From: Pseudanabaena sp. CAN_BIN31
GTDB lineage: Bacteria > Cyanobacteriota > Cyanobacteriia > Pseudanabaenales > Pseudanabaenaceae
Direction: 5' to 3'
DNA: 14,038 bases
NCBI GenBank assembly: GCA_026785865.1
Contig: JAJAZG010000432.1
Location: forward strand, 1 to 14,038
In this document: positions 1-6,601 of the stretch, piece after piece
Numbering within the stretch: the stretch's first letter is position 1
How the letters are laid out: each line of letters starts with the position of its first letter
Made by a program: the position numbers and the translations under genes
Notes under the pieces: generated by a model
Seen by the model: the letters and a program-made list of their open reading frames with translations, nothing else
The model's database searches: none
What the model was told of the DNA's origin: nothing

Positions 1-1837
1 CTTTGGGATCTTGAGGATTGACCTGTGCCGAAGGAATCCATTTGTCCTTACCACTTTTATTAGGATTCATGTAAGACAATCCCTGCACCATGCCCTGTGT
101 CAGCAATCTTGTAAATGGTTCATCAAAATTAAGCAAGCCGCGATCGCGTAAAACTTTAGTAAAAAAGCGCGAATAAAGTAAATGTAAAATCGCGTGTTCG
201 ACACCACCAACATATTGATCGACAGGCATCCAGTTATTTACCGCGTCGCGATCGCATATTTCCGAACTATTCTTGGCATCGGTGAATCGCAAGAAATACC
301 AAGAGGAATCGATGAAGGTATCCATCGTGTCGGTTTCGCGCTTAGCCGCAGTGCCACATTTAGGACATGGCACATTTACCCAAGATTCTAATTGCGCTAA
401 CGGTGATGCGCCGCGCCCTGTTAGTTCTACATCTTCGGGTAAGGCGATCGGTAAATCGGATTGCGGGACTGGTACGATCCCGCAGTTAGGACAATGAATG
501 ACAGGGATCGGGCAGCCCCAATATCTTTGGCGCGAAATTAGCCAATCACGCAAGCGATAGGTGATTTTGGCAGTTCCCCATTGATTCGCTTCGGCAAGTT
601 CAATGATTTTGGTTTTGGCTGTTACTGAGTCCAAGCCATCAAATTCACCTGAGTTGGTTATGATTCCCGCTTCGGTGTAAGCAGATTCCCGCACCCCCTG
701 CCCCTCTCCCTGAGGGGAGTTAGAAACAATTACGGTTTGGATCGGTAAATCGTATTGCTTAGCAAAGGCAAAATCGCGAGTGTCGTGGGCAGGCACGCCC
801 ATAACTGCGCCTGTGCCGTATTCAAACAGGACATAATCAGCAATCCAGATCGGGACTTCTTTACCTGTAAAGGGATTGACGACATTTGCGCCGATCGCTA
901 CGCCGCGTTTGGGGCGATCGTCAGATGTGCGATCGATTTCACTAAGATTTTTGACTTCTTCGATAAAAGCATTAACAGCTTCTTTTTGAGCAGGACTGGT
1001 CAAAGTCTCGACTAAAGGATGTTCGGGAGCAAGGACGACATAACTCACTCCGTAAACTGTATCGGGGCGAGTTGTGAAAACTGTAATCTTTTGATCATTA
1101 CCGACGATCGCAAAACTTAGCTCTGCGCCAGTAGATTTACCGATCCAGTTGGCTTGCATGATTTTGACACTAGAGGGCCAGTCCTTGAGCTTGTCCAAAT
1201 CTTGCAAAAGCTGTTCGGCATAGTCGGTAATTTTGAAAAACCACTGACGCAATTTACGCTTTTCAACCAATGCGCCCGATCGCCACGATCGCCCCTCGTT
1301 ATCGACCTGCTCATTAGCAATTACGGTCTGATCGATCGGGTCCCAATTCACCTTGGCTTCTTTTTGATAGGCAAGCCCCGCTTCCAGAAGTTGCAAAAAT
1401 ATCCATTGCGTCCATTTGTAATAATCAGGCGAACAGGTGGCAAGCTCACGATCCCAGTCGTAGGACAAACCGACTTGTTTAAGCTGCGATCGCATATTTT
1501 CGATATTCGCATAAGTCCATTTGGCGGGATGGGTATTGCGATCAATCGCCGCATTTTCCGCAGGCAACCCGAAAGCATCCCAACCCATTGGATGCAATAC
1601 TTCATAGCCTTGCATCCGCTTAAATCTGGCAATTACATCGGTGATCGTGTAGTTGCGGACATGACCCATATGCAGATCGCCCGATGGGTAGGGAAACATC
1701 GACAGGGCATAGAATTTCTGTTTGCGATCGCCATTCGCCGCGCTAATTGCGTCATTATTTACTTTGTCGGCTTGATTCTTAGCCCAAATTTCTTGCCATT
1801 TGGATTCGATCTGCTGGGGGGTATATCTGCTGTCCAT
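1..1837 (-). CDS. leuS: Leucyl-tRNA synthetase, 5' two-thirds (runs off the left edge)
   Basis: This class I aminoacyl-tRNA synthetase charges tRNA-Leu with leucine in the cytoplasm. About 612 residues are present; bacterial LeuRS is usually about 850-870 residues. The gene starts at the ATG at 1835-1837 (MDSRYTPQQIESKWQ). The class I HIGH motif reads HMGH at residues 56-59. The CP1 editing domain is present, with TTRPDTVYG and, at about residues 337-352, GTGAVMGVPAHDTRD. After it come SRQRYWGCPIP and two CxxC pairs (CPNCG near 447, CPKCG near 491), likely a zinc site. The DTMDTFIDSSWYF block follows. The KMSKS loop and tRNA-binding C-terminus lie outside the window. One oddity: residues 374-383 are encoded by a GC-rich repeat absent from the usual LeuRS alignment, in a surface stretch of the editing region. 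No frameshift is visible, so the gene should be functional. Confidence 0.97.
   Translation of the reverse strand, partial: MDSRYTPQQIESKWQEIWAKNQADKVNNDAISAANGDRKQKFYALSMFPYPSGDLHMGHVRNYTITDVIARFKRMQGYEVLHPMGWDAFGLPAENAAIDRNTHPAKWTYANIENMRSQLKQVGLSYDWDRELATCSPDYYKWTQWIFLQLLEAGLAYQKEAKVNWDPIDQTVIANEQVDNEGRSWRSGALVEKRKLRQWFFKITDYAEQLLQDLDKLKDWPSSVKIMQANWIGKSTGAELSFAIVGNDQKITVFTTRPDTVYGVSYVVLAPEHPLVETLTSPAQKEAVNAFIEEVKNLSEIDRTSDDRPKRGVAIGANVVNPFTGKEVPIWIADYVLFEYGTGAVMGVPAHDTRDFAFAKQYDLPIQTVIVSNSPQGEGQGVRESAYTEAGIITNSGEFDGLDSVTAKTKIIELAEANQWGTAKITYRLRDWLISRQRYWGCPIPVIHCPNCGIVPVPQSDLPIALPEDVELTGRGASPLAQLESWVNVPCPKCGTAAKRETDTMDTFIDSSWYFLRFTDAKNSSEICDRDAVNNWMPVDQYVGGVEHAILHLLYSRFFTKVLRDRGLLNFDEPFTRLLTQGMVQGLSYMNPNKSGKDKWIPSAQVNPQDPK
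689..721. repeat. GC-rich dispersed-type repeat inserted in frame in leuS
   Basis: A C-rich/G-rich tract interrupts otherwise AT-balanced leuS sequence. On the plus strand it contains CCCCCTGCCCCTCTCCC followed by TGAGGGGAG. It can fold as CTCCC (706-710) pairing with GGGAG (715-719), or as CCCCT (701-705) with AGGGG (713-717). Its composition resembles the short intergenic repeats of the gggagaggggctgggggtgaggg type that I recall from many cyanobacterial genomes. Here it is read as codons and adds about ten residues (SPQGEGQGVR) to LeuRS without breaking the frame. Assigning it to a named repeat family is inference. Confidence 0.6.
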
Positions 1838-1865
1838 CACGAGTCAATCAATATGCGAATATATA

Positions 1866-1894
1866 GGGTAAGCGGCGCAATGCGCCGCTTACCC
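1866..1894. repeat. Perfect 14-bp inverted repeat between divergent genes
   Basis: The arms 1866-1879 and 1881-1894 are exact reverse complements (GGGTAAGCGGCGCA and its complement) around a single A. The repeat lies in the 78-bp gap between the divergent leuS and the 68-aa membrane-protein gene, so it falls in a 5' region on both strands. It cannot simply terminate an upstream gene on either side. The inner GGCGC..GCGCC core resembles the terminator stem at 2140-2154, which suggests a dispersed palindromic repeat family. A role in regulating leuS or its neighbour is possible but not shown. Confidence 0.75.
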
Positions 1895-1915
1895 TTAATT
1901 TAAATATACTAATCT

Positions 1916-2122
1916 ATGTCACCCGATTATATAAAAGCCCAATTAATCTTGCTTATTTCCATCCTTGCAGCGATCGCCTTTGTTGGTTGCATCTACGAAA
2001 TATCCTACGGCGCACCCGATTTTGGGTTTGCTCTGACTTGGACGATTTTGCTAATCAGCTTACCTGTGGGTGTTTATAGTTTTGTCAAGGCTGTTAGCCT
2101 CGCTCGAAAATCGATGAATTAA
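1916..2122 (+). CDS. Small two-helix membrane protein, function unknown
   Basis: This encodes 68 residues starting MSPDYIKAQ. Two hydrophobic segments, about residues 9-27 (LILLISILAAIAFVGCIY) and 38-62 (FALTWTILLISLPVGVYSF), are joined by a short loop with acidic and aromatic residues. The tail is basic (KAVSLARKSMN), which favours a cytoplasmic C-terminus. There is no clear ribosome binding site, and a TATACT sequence ends only 5 bp before the ATG, so the message could be leaderless; no matching -35 was found. The gene is divergent from leuS and is followed 17 bp later by a good intrinsic terminator, which supports a real monocistronic unit. I do not recognise the family. Confidence 0.65.
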   Translation: MSPDYIKAQLILLISILAAIAFVGCIYEISYGAPDFGFALTWTILLISLPVGVYSFVKAVSLARKSMN

Positions 2123-2139
2123 CCGATAAATTAACAGTG

Positions 2140-2158
2140 GGGCGCTATGCGCCCTTTT
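2140..2158 (+). terminator. Intrinsic terminator after the 68-aa membrane-protein gene
   Basis: GGGCGC (2140-2145) pairs perfectly with GCGCCC (2149-2154) around a TAT loop, and TTTT follows at 2155-2158. It sits 17 bp after the stop codon and before the toxin-antitoxin operon. Confidence 0.75.
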
Positions 2159-2219
2159 CAAATATCTGGGAAAATATTATGAAGACGTGGATTTTGCAGG
2201 ATAAAATTTAGGTGTACAG

Positions 2220-2504
2220 ATGGAATCTACACAAATGCTCTACGACATTCCTATCACTGAGGCTCGCCATGAGCTAACTTCGTTACCCGAAAAACTGACT
2301 CAATCAGGAAGTACGCTTGCCATTACTCGCAGAGGCAAGCCTGTTTTGGCAGTGATGACATGGCAACATTATGAAGCGATACTCGAAACTTTAGAGATTT
2401 TGGGCGATGCAAATCTGATGAAAAACTTGCGTCAAGGTAATGAAGAAGCTAAGTCGGGACAGGGGCTAGATTGGGAATCGGTCAAACTAGACTTAGCTCT
2501 ATGA
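2220..2504 (+). CDS. Type II antitoxin, Phd/YefM family
   Basis: This 94-residue protein has the Phd/YefM pattern: an N-terminal DNA-binding fold with ITEARHELTSLPEKL, then the hallmark ITRRGKPVLAVMTWQHYEAILETLEIL. A charged, probably flexible tail (LRQGNEEAKSGQGLDWESV) should bind and neutralise the toxin. By family knowledge it represses its own promoter, more strongly when bound to toxin. An AGGTG sequence 7-8 bp upstream supports the ATG at 2220. A second in-frame ATG at 2235 gives MLYDIPITEAR, which is also a common start for this family. The stop codon overlaps the toxin start by 4 bp (ATGA), as expected for a translationally coupled pair. Confidence 0.93.
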   Translation: MESTQMLYDIPITEARHELTSLPEKLTQSGSTLAITRRGKPVLAVMTWQHYEAILETLEILGDANLMKNLRQGNEEAKSGQGLDWESVKLDLAL

Positions 2505-2830
2505 TCTATCGCATTGTCATTCAACCAACAGCGTTTAAGTTATTGCAAGAAATCAGCGATCGCCGTATTCGTCAAAAAATTAGCGATCGCATTGACAAAC
2601 TAAAAGAGTCTCCTGAGTTGCAGGGCAAGCCATTATTGGGTGAATTGGATGGCTTTTATAGTGTGCGTGCAGTTGGACAAAGATATCGAATTATCTATAC
2701 CATTGAACAAAACCTAGTTACTGTAACAGTTGTGGCTCTGGGGATTCGCAAAGATGGTAGCAAGCAAGATGTTTATGCTTTAGCCAAGAAGCTGTTGAGG
2801 CTCGGACTTATCGATGACGCTGGAAGTTAG
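2501..2830 (+). CDS. Type II toxin, RelE/ParE superfamily
   Basis: This 109-residue protein starts at the ATG at 2501 (MIYRIVIQPTAFKLLQEI). The start is chosen because it overlaps the antitoxin stop as ATGA. The RelE/ParE fold pattern is clear: an N-terminal strand, a helical hairpin (ISDRRIRQKISDRIDKLKESPELQGKPLLGEL), then the core GFYSVRAVGQRYRIIYTIE and VTVVALGIRKDGSKQDVY. The conserved basic and aromatic residues of the core (R in YSVR, RYRIIY, and the IRKD segment) are present, so the toxin looks intact. RelE members cleave mRNA on the ribosome and ParE members target gyrase; the sequence does not let me choose firmly, though the short domain and GIRKDG ending lean toward the RelE side. 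It is probably co-transcribed only with its antitoxin. Confidence 0.9.
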   Translation: MIYRIVIQPTAFKLLQEISDRRIRQKISDRIDKLKESPELQGKPLLGELDGFYSVRAVGQRYRIIYTIEQNLVTVTVVALGIRKDGSKQDVYALAKKLLRLGLIDDAGS

Positions 2831-2901
2831 AAAATCTTTGAGAGTTGGGTAAGTTAATTTTGCAGGGAGGAATACAGTTTAAGAATGCGCGGAGGCGATC
2901 G

Positions 2902-3480
2902 ATGAAAGATATGTTTTTAGAAAAAAATTTGTGGCTAAGTCTAATAACTTTTAAGCTACGCGATCGCAGTTTCAGTAAATCTCAAAAACTTCACATTCAG
3001 GGCTTCACGCTGATCGAGTTATTAGTGGTGATTATTATTATTGGTATTTTGGCGGCGATCGCCCTGCCCTCATTTCTCAACCAAGCCAACAAGGCACGAT
3101 TTGCCGAGGCGAAATCTTACATTGGCACAATGAGTCGGCTCCAACAAGCTTATTATCTAGAAAAACAGATATTTGCTGATAATGTGGGTCGGCTGGGTGC
3201 AAGTGAATCATCTGCTAGTTATACCTATGCTGTGCTTGCAGGCGATGTTGATGGAAACGCTACTCCAGTCCAATTAAACCAAATTGTAACCCTTGCTGCA
3301 CAGCCTTTATCAAACACCATTACCCTCAATGCTTTTGTTGGCGTTGTTGGCATACCAGGGGCTGTAAAAATAGACACAATTTTTTGTATAGCCAATTCTT
3401 CAAGCACTTCAATCACTCCTGGCTCAGTAGACTTTAGCGCTCAAACGATGAAATGCCCCAATGCCTTTTTCCTGCCATGA
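2902..3480 (+). CDS. Type IV pilin-like prepilin (first of two tandem copies)
   Basis: This encodes 192 residues starting at the ATG at 2902, chosen because GGAGG lies at 2891-2895, 6 bp upstream; an in-frame TTG at 2845 would add 19 residues but has no such signal. The leader is unusually long (34 residues, several basic) and ends in QG, where prepilin peptidase (PilD) should cleave before FTLIELLVV. The mature N-terminus has the conserved Glu at +5 and the hydrophobic assembly helix, then a globular domain. Cys residues in IFCIAN and MKCPN near the C-terminus could form the pilin disulfide loop. The first 28 mature residues match the next gene exactly, while codons differ, so this is an old duplication under strong purifying selection. 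Role: a subunit of a type IV pilus or related pseudopilus in the inner membrane and outside the cell. Minor pilin is my inference from its weaker codon bias. Confidence 0.92.
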   Translation: MKDMFLEKNLWLSLITFKLRDRSFSKSQKLHIQGFTLIELLVVIIIIGILAAIALPSFLNQANKARFAEAKSYIGTMSRLQQAYYLEKQIFADNVGRLGASESSASYTYAVLAGDVDGNATPVQLNQIVTLAAQPLSNTITLNAFVGVVGIPGAVKIDTIFCIANSSSTSITPGSVDFSAQTMKCPNAFFLP

Positions 3481-3595
3481 AAATAAATAAGAAATATTTT
3501 TTCCTATGGGTGATATCATCCTGTTCGATCATGGGTAAGTTACTATGACAACCCCCACAAGTTAACTTTCTTGACACACACGGGATTAAAGAATT

Positions 3596-4282
3596 ATGAA
3601 ATCTGAATTTAAGACCAAGCTGATCCAGCACATGCTCAACAAGAAGAATGGCGAAAAGGGCTTCACCCTGATCGAACTTCTCGTTGTTATCATCATCATC
3701 GGTATCTTGGCCGCCATCGCGCTTCCCTCTTTCCTCAACCAGGCTGCAAAGGCTCGTCAATCTGAAGCCAAAACCTATGTTGGTTCCATTAATCGTAGCC
3801 AACAGGCATATCTATTGGAAAAGCAACTTTTCTCGCCTAACTTACTGACACTTGGTCTTGGCATCGCTGGTACCACAGCAAACTATGCCTATGGAACTGG
3901 TAGTGCGAGTCTTAATATTGGGAGTGTCGCCGTTTACAATGCCATGGCTTACGGAATTGCTGGTCTTAATGGACAGGGTGGTACATCTGGCGCGATTAAT
4001 ACTACTAATGCTGACACAATGGTGCAATCGACATCAGCACCTTCAAACAAAAGTTATATTGGGGTAGTTGCTAGGGTTACCGCAATTGTTGGTGGAGATG
4101 CGACTGCACTAGGTACAGTTTGTGAGCAACAAATTACACAACTTGGTGTAGGGCTTAACAGCACCACGATTGCTGGTACTCTTGCTGGTACTACTGGCAC
4201 CACTTACATGTCGCTTTCTACTAACGCTGCCCCAGTTTGTAGTACAGGTGTTAACGCAACAAACTTCAATTCTATTCAGTAG
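3596..4282 (+). CDS. Type IV pilin-like prepilin (second copy, probable major pilin)
   Basis: This encodes 228 residues. The leader MKSEFKTKLIQHMLNKKNGEKG is 22 residues, basic, and ends in Gly; cleavage before FTLIELLVV is expected, and Glu at +5 is present. The hydrophobic helix is followed by KARQSEAKTYVGSINRSQQAY, as in the first copy. The globular part is very rich in Gly, Ala, Ser and Thr, especially after residue 120, and two late Cys (TVCEQ, PVCSTG) could close a disulfide loop. The 5' third uses codons of the highly expressed type (AAG, ATC, CTC, GGC), while the 3' part is more AT-rich, so the gene may be a mosaic. Strong bias plus a stable hairpin after the gene suggest high expression. 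The Ser/Thr-rich tail and the two GT41 genes directly downstream make it a plausible glycosylation substrate (inference). Confidence 0.93.
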   Translation: MKSEFKTKLIQHMLNKKNGEKGFTLIELLVVIIIIGILAAIALPSFLNQAAKARQSEAKTYVGSINRSQQAYLLEKQLFSPNLLTLGLGIAGTTANYAYGTGSASLNIGSVAVYNAMAYGIAGLNGQGGTSGAINTTNADTMVQSTSAPSNKSYIGVVARVTAIVGGDATALGTVCEQQITQLGVGLNSTTIAGTLAGTTGTTYMSLSTNAAPVCSTGVNATNFNSIQ

Positions 4283-4344
4283 TATTCTTGTGAAAGTTCC
4301 TGCGTTAGCAACTTTCTTCAACTGCAAGCGATCAGATAAAAAAC

Positions 4345-4380
4345 AAGAAGCATTCTCTTTAAATCAAGGGAGTGCTTCTT
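4345..4380 (+). terminator. 15-bp stem-loop after the second pilin, U-tract missing
   Basis: AAGAAGCA (4345-4352) pairs exactly with TGCTTCTT (4373-4380). The stem continues inward with TTCTCTT against AAGGGAG, including two G-U pairs that form only in the plus-strand RNA; the minus-strand copy would have A-C mismatches. The loop is 4360-4365. Six A residues precede it (4338-4343), but GCTAAAGG follows instead of a T-run. It is probably a weak terminator or 3'-end stabiliser between the highly expressed pilin and the GT41 genes. Confidence 0.55.
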
Positions 4381-4411
4381 GCTAAAGGTAGTAAATTAGA
4401 GATGTTTTTGT

Positions 4412-6601
4412 ATGACCACGAAATGGGAAGAACTGTTATTGCATAACGATCATGCTCTAGTTTCTAGCTTTTATGAAAAAGCTATTGAGTTAGATCCAAA
4501 TCTTGAAATTAATTATTTTTATCTAAGTTTAGCGCTCTTATTACAAAAAAAAGAAGAAGAATCAAAAAATGTATGGGATTTAGTCTTAGAGAGATCAAGC
4601 TTTACCGACTTATACATTAAAGAACTTGCTGAAATCTTAGAACAGGAAGCTTCGCGACAAGCAGGATTCAAAGAATATCAAACTGCTTGGAATATGCGTC
4701 AATATATAAGGCAAATACTACCTAATAAATTCGATAATCTAGCAAAAATCTGTATTCTATCTCTATATGTTGAAAATTTTAATTTAGAACTTCTCATAGA
4801 ATTAGGTTTTGTTAAGATTACTGAGCCTAATGATGATGACCTGTTAAGCTTTTTGGTTATATACGTTGGAAGTTATATTGCCAGAGAAGCACTACTACTG
4901 GAACGCTGTTTAGAGTTAATATCTTTTTGTTTGCCTTACTTTCAAAATAAGGATACTTTGATACAATCACTAATTTGTGTTGCATCAAAGTATCCTAGCG
5001 ATATAAGTCTCAAAATTATTGATGCGTTCTTGAATCTCTATCCTAATAATAGATGCGATACATTACCATTTTTAGTGGCACTTCATTTGCGTAACCGTGA
5101 ATATGATAAAGCTGTTCAAATTGCCAGTGAGATAGTCCTTGAGTTTTCACAAAATATATTTCAAAAAACTGCTTCTACTTACGGACTACTATATGTACTG
5201 ATGGAAAGAGGGGGAGACTGGCAAGAATTAGAAATAAATTTTAGAGAACTTCGACTCCTACAGTCCCAAATTATTGCTCAATATATTGAATTTCCTCCCA
5301 ATTATGACATCTCTTTTATATCAGTCACCCCATTTTTCGCCCCTTACTTTGACGATATACCCCAGACTAATCGTGTCATTCAAAATCAGACACTCCATTT
5401 ATTTTGTTCTAATTTACAGTCTTCATTCTCTGATCTAATCCAATCGTTCCAATCAAAACATATAGCTAGAAGAAAGAACAGTAAAAATCGCAAGATTAGA
5501 ATTGGATATCTAGCAACTAGCTTGAGAAGACATTCAGTTGGATGGCTAGCCCGTTCTCTATTCCAACATTTTGATCGCGAATCCTTTGAGATCTATGGCT
5601 ATTTTCCTGAATACACACAAGGTGCGGATTTTTTAGAAGAGTGGTATATCAGTAGAATGAACTTTGTCTTCAGGCAGGGTGTTGAGTATTTCAGCAGCAG
5701 CTCAGTTTTACTTGCCGAACAAATCAATCGCGACGAAATTGATATATTAGTTGACATGGAGTCTTTAACCTCCACAGTTTGTCTGGGAGTGCTAGCGACT
5801 AAGCCAGCACCTATACAAGTTAGCTGGTTGGGGTGGGATGCTTCAGGACTACCAACGATTGACTACTACATAGCCGATCCATACGTTTTACCTGAAAATG
5901 CTCAGGAATACTATTCAGAAAAAATCTGGCGATTACCACATACTTATATCGCCACTGATGGTTTTGAATGTTCGACAATAACCTTGCGTCGATGCGATCT
6001 TGGTATCCCTGATGACGCAATTATTTATTTTTGTTCGCAAAGAAGTTATAAGCGTCATCCTGATATAGTAAAAGCCCAGATGCAAATTATTCGCCAAGTA
6101 CCGAATAGCTACTTTCTGATCAAAGGCTTAGCAGATGAGAATTATATGCAGAAATTCTTTTATGAAATCGCCGAATCGGAAGGGCTTGAAAAGGAGCGTT
6201 TAATATTTCTACCCTATGCTAGTTTTGAATCTGAACATCGCGCTAATATGGCGATTGTAGATGTGGTATTAGACACATATCCTTATAACGGTGCAACGAC
6301 AACTATGGAAACGCTATGGATGGGGATTCCGATGGTGACACAGGTTGGCGAACAGTTTGCGGCTCGTAATAGCTATACGATGATGATGAATGTTGGTGTC
6401 ACCGAAGGAATTGCTTGGAATGTCGATGAGTATATAGAATGGGGTGTCAGGTTTGGGACTGATGAATCTCTAAGACGAGATGTGGCTTGGAAGCTACGTC
6501 AATCGCGTCAGACTTCACCTCTCTGGGATGGCAGACAGTTTGCCAAAGAAATGGAAAACGCCTATAAACAAATGTGGGAAATTTATAATGAACAAAGCTG
6601 A
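4412..6601 (+). CDS. GT41 SPINDLY/OGT-like glycosyltransferase with TPR-like N-terminus
   Basis: This 729-residue protein has a helical, TPR-like N-terminal half (for example AIELDPNLEINYFYLSLALLLQKKEEE and LVALHLRNREYDKAVQIASEI) that should bind the acceptor protein. The catalytic half begins near residue 361 (KIRIGYLATSLRRHSVGW) and has the two Rossmann-like lobes of family GT41, relatives of eukaryotic O-GlcNAc transferase. His374 aligns with the catalytic-region His of human OGT. Lys547 in SYKRHPD aligns with its conserved UDP-binding Lys. The block at 620-636 (LDTYPYNGATTTMETLW) and GEQFAARNSYTMM match the nucleotide-sugar site. The expected reaction is transfer of a sugar, probably GlcNAc, to Ser/Thr of a protein. 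The stop overlaps the next GT41 start by 14 bp, so the two are translationally coupled. The ribosome binding site is weak. The adjacent pilins are the most obvious candidate targets, by position only. Confidence 0.93.
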   Translation: MTTKWEELLLHNDHALVSSFYEKAIELDPNLEINYFYLSLALLLQKKEEESKNVWDLVLERSSFTDLYIKELAEILEQEASRQAGFKEYQTAWNMRQYIRQILPNKFDNLAKICILSLYVENFNLELLIELGFVKITEPNDDDLLSFLVIYVGSYIAREALLLERCLELISFCLPYFQNKDTLIQSLICVASKYPSDISLKIIDAFLNLYPNNRCDTLPFLVALHLRNREYDKAVQIASEIVLEFSQNIFQKTASTYGLLYVLMERGGDWQELEINFRELRLLQSQIIAQYIEFPPNYDISFISVTPFFAPYFDDIPQTNRVIQNQTLHLFCSNLQSSFSDLIQSFQSKHIARRKNSKNRKIRIGYLATSLRRHSVGWLARSLFQHFDRESFEIYGYFPEYTQGADFLEEWYISRMNFVFRQGVEYFSSSSVLLAEQINRDEIDILVDMESLTSTVCLGVLATKPAPIQVSWLGWDASGLPTIDYYIADPYVLPENAQEYYSEKIWRLPHTYIATDGFECSTITLRRCDLGIPDDAIIYFCSQRSYKRHPDIVKAQMQIIRQVPNSYFLIKGLADENYMQKFFYEIAESEGLEKERLIFLPYASFESEHRANMAIVDVVLDTYPYNGATTTMETLWMGIPMVTQVGEQFAARNSYTMMMNVGVTEGIAWNVDEYIEWGVRFGTDESLRRDVAWKLRQSRQTSPLWDGRQFAKEMENAYKQMWEIYNEQS

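Noticed and set aside
1154..1903. A 249-codon plus-strand open frame opposite leuS
   Set aside because: It lies antisense to an unmistakable LeuRS, has no recognisable domain or ribosome binding site, and such shadow frames are common. The shorter frames at 194-391, 273-497, 755-1015 and 1117-1632 were rejected for the same reason.
2845..2901. Upstream TTG start for the first pilin
   Set aside because: It lacks a ribosome binding site, while the ATG at 2902 has GGAGG at the right distance. The added 19 residues would make an already long leader longer.
2885..2905. Six-codon leader peptide (MRGGDR) ending on the pilin start as ATGA
   Set aside because: A GGGAGG lies 14 bp upstream, too far to be convincing, and a frame this short is easily due to chance.
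3481..3595. Promoter or terminator between the two pilins (TTGACA at 3571, AT-rich hairpin near 3482-3502)
   Set aside because: A -10 for TTGACA would fall on the start codon, and the hairpin is almost all A-T. Neither is good enough to annotate.
6480..6587. Longer start for the second GT41 gene
   Set aside because: The extra 36 residues are the previous gene read in another frame; TPR-like sequence begins only at 6588.
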